Part shown: positions 63,021 to 64,000 of the stretch, piece after piece
Layout of the letters: each line of letters begins with the position of its first letter
How positions within the stretch are numbered: the first letter of the stretch is position 1
Assembly (NCBI GenBank): GCA_963070105.1
Contig: OY718807.1
Location: 5,746,983-5,810,982 of the forward strand
DNA: 64,000 nucleotides
Source: Litomosoides sigmodontis
Lineage: Eukaryota; Nematoda; Chromadorea; Rhabditida; Onchocercidae
Direction: 5' to 3'
Notes under the pieces: generated by a model
What the model saw: only the letters and a program-made list of their open reading frames with translations
Databases searched by the model: none
Told to the model about the DNA's origin: nothing
Made by a program: the position numbers and the translations under genes

Positions 63021-63772
63021 AATCTTTGATTTACTAACCGAAAATTAGTATCCTTTTTGATCTTTCGCTGATGTCTAGAATAATTTCAAAAATGTTAGCT
63101 GATTTCATAAAGTTCGAAGTTCAGTGCAACTCACCAAAAATCTCTTCCAAATGTCGAACGGAATCGATAAAAGTAGTGTGAAGTAAGGCACTGATAAATT
63201 AAATAAACGAAGAATGAAAATAATATATATAACGATAAGGTGTAAACGAACGATGACCAAACCCTTAATTCAGCAAAGGACAGCATGCTGAAACCAAACA
63301 TCCTGCAAATAGGCGATATTTAAAACAAATATTCAGTCCAGCAAGGAAATTCACTGCAGTACACCAGAAAAGATTATAGATCATCATTAACACATTACTT
63401 TAAGACAGTCAACACAGCGAAATCACTGACCGCAAAAGGCAAGAAAATTCCACTGTTTTCAACAGAAAATTTTTTGGAGAAGATGCAATCGATAATGAAA
63501 CAACACTGCTACTATTAATTATTGGAGTAACTGATGGAGTACATTTTGATTTGAAAGGAACTTAATATTTCTCAAAAATAGAATGAAAAGGAGTTACTAA
63601 GAACAACACATATCATAAAATTTTTTTGTTCATACAAGACAAAATAGATTTAAAGGAAAAAAGATTAAATAAAAGTGATTTTCTAAGGGTTCAGTAAGAG
63701 TGTTAGCTGTAAGAAATGAGTACACAAAAATTTAGTCACATCTAGCAACACAAAACGAAAATCCAACAATTC
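63021..63772. other. Short intergenic region upstream of the FATP gene
   Basis: AT-rich DNA between the micro-ORF stop and the FATP ATG. A TTTTCGGTTAG about 20 nt upstream of the FATP ATG could be a spliced-leader acceptor. I see no other feature. Confidence 0.4.
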
Positions 63773-63946
63773 TCATTTTCGATCGGTGAATGCGGATGTT
63801 TGTTTGTCTTCCAACCAAAGCGCAGCTGATGCACCTAATAAGAATGAAAGGAATATTGCAAAACCATCCAAATATCCAAAATCAGTTTCTACGAGCCGTA
63901 TCGAAGAGTAATCGATTACCTTTTTCCCGGTCGCCTGTTTGCGCAT
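63773..63946 (-). CDS. 57-aa single-pass membrane micro-ORF
   Basis: An ATG-initiated frame (63946-63944) ends at TGA 63773-63775. A basic N-terminus (MRKQATGKKVIDY) is followed by one hydrophobic helix of about 20 residues (YLDGFAIFLSFLLGASAALW) and a polar tail (LEDKQTSAFTDRK). The layout is that of a small integral membrane protein, and codon use looks coding. It lies on the same strand as, and about 750 nt upstream of, the FATP gene, so the two could be co-transcribed. It could also be the last exon of a gene continuing beyond the window. No family is recognised. Confidence 0.45.
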   Translation of the reverse strand: MRKQATGKKVIDYSSIRLVETDFGYLDGFAIFLSFLLGASAALWLEDKQTSAFTDRK

Positions 63947-64000
63947 CTACACAGCTGACTATTACATATAATCGTTGCGATGCGCTCCAGCAATTAACAA

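Overview
This window reads as nuclear DNA of an animal, most likely a nematode. It is AT-rich with dispersed microsatellites. Genes are split into short exons (about 50-270 bp), introns mostly end in TTTCAG or TTNNAG, and the gelsolin start codon lies just behind a TTTTTCAG acceptor, as expected for spliced-leader trans-splicing. The four large gene models were built by eye from exon/intron junctions. In each, every splice phase closes into one continuous reading frame. I see no prokaryotic gene, rRNA, tRNA, CRISPR array or intact transposon. The species is not identifiable; a clade III (spirurid/filarial-type) worm is a guess.

Layout. (1) 521-14606, minus strand, perhaps reaching 17315: a DVE/SATB-class transcription factor with a split ULD/CMP-like domain, a CUT-like segment and two divergent homeodomains, spread over very long introns. 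One intron holds a cluster of ACTGATAAG (GATA-factor type) sites. The putative 5' intron holds an 863-bp perfect (ATT)n run followed by a 13-bp-period derivative array. (2) 17.3-28.7 kb: gene-poor DNA with simple repeats and a few weak ORFs. (3) 28685-32138, minus: a secreted GH18-family CHID1 (chitinase domain-containing 1) orthologue with 10 exons and one GC-AG intron. (4) 37137-42236, plus: a cytosolic four-domain gelsolin-like protein (GSNL-1 type) with 15 exons; one intron holds a perfect 27-bp-arm palindrome. Exon-like orphan segments follow it. (5) 43-56.8 kb: mostly non-coding, with one probable small secreted cysteine-containing protein at 47713-48039 (minus) and an ORF-rich island near 45.4-46.0 kb. 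(6) 56835-57964, minus: linked exons of an unassigned, possibly GPCR-like and possibly broken gene. (7) 58577-63020, minus: a complete 15-exon fatty-acid transport protein / very-long-chain acyl-CoA synthetase (SLC27/FATP family). (8) 63773-63946, minus: a 57-codon single-pass membrane micro-ORF.

No single pathway links the main genes: a transcription regulator, a lectin-like GH18 protein, an actin-filament severing/capping protein and a lipid-activating enzyme. The minus-strand run of micro-ORF, FATP gene and the 57-kb exon group is compactly spaced and could be a transcription cluster, but that is inference. A noticeable genome-level feature is the frequency of GTT... 5' splice sites (about 21 of 46 introns).
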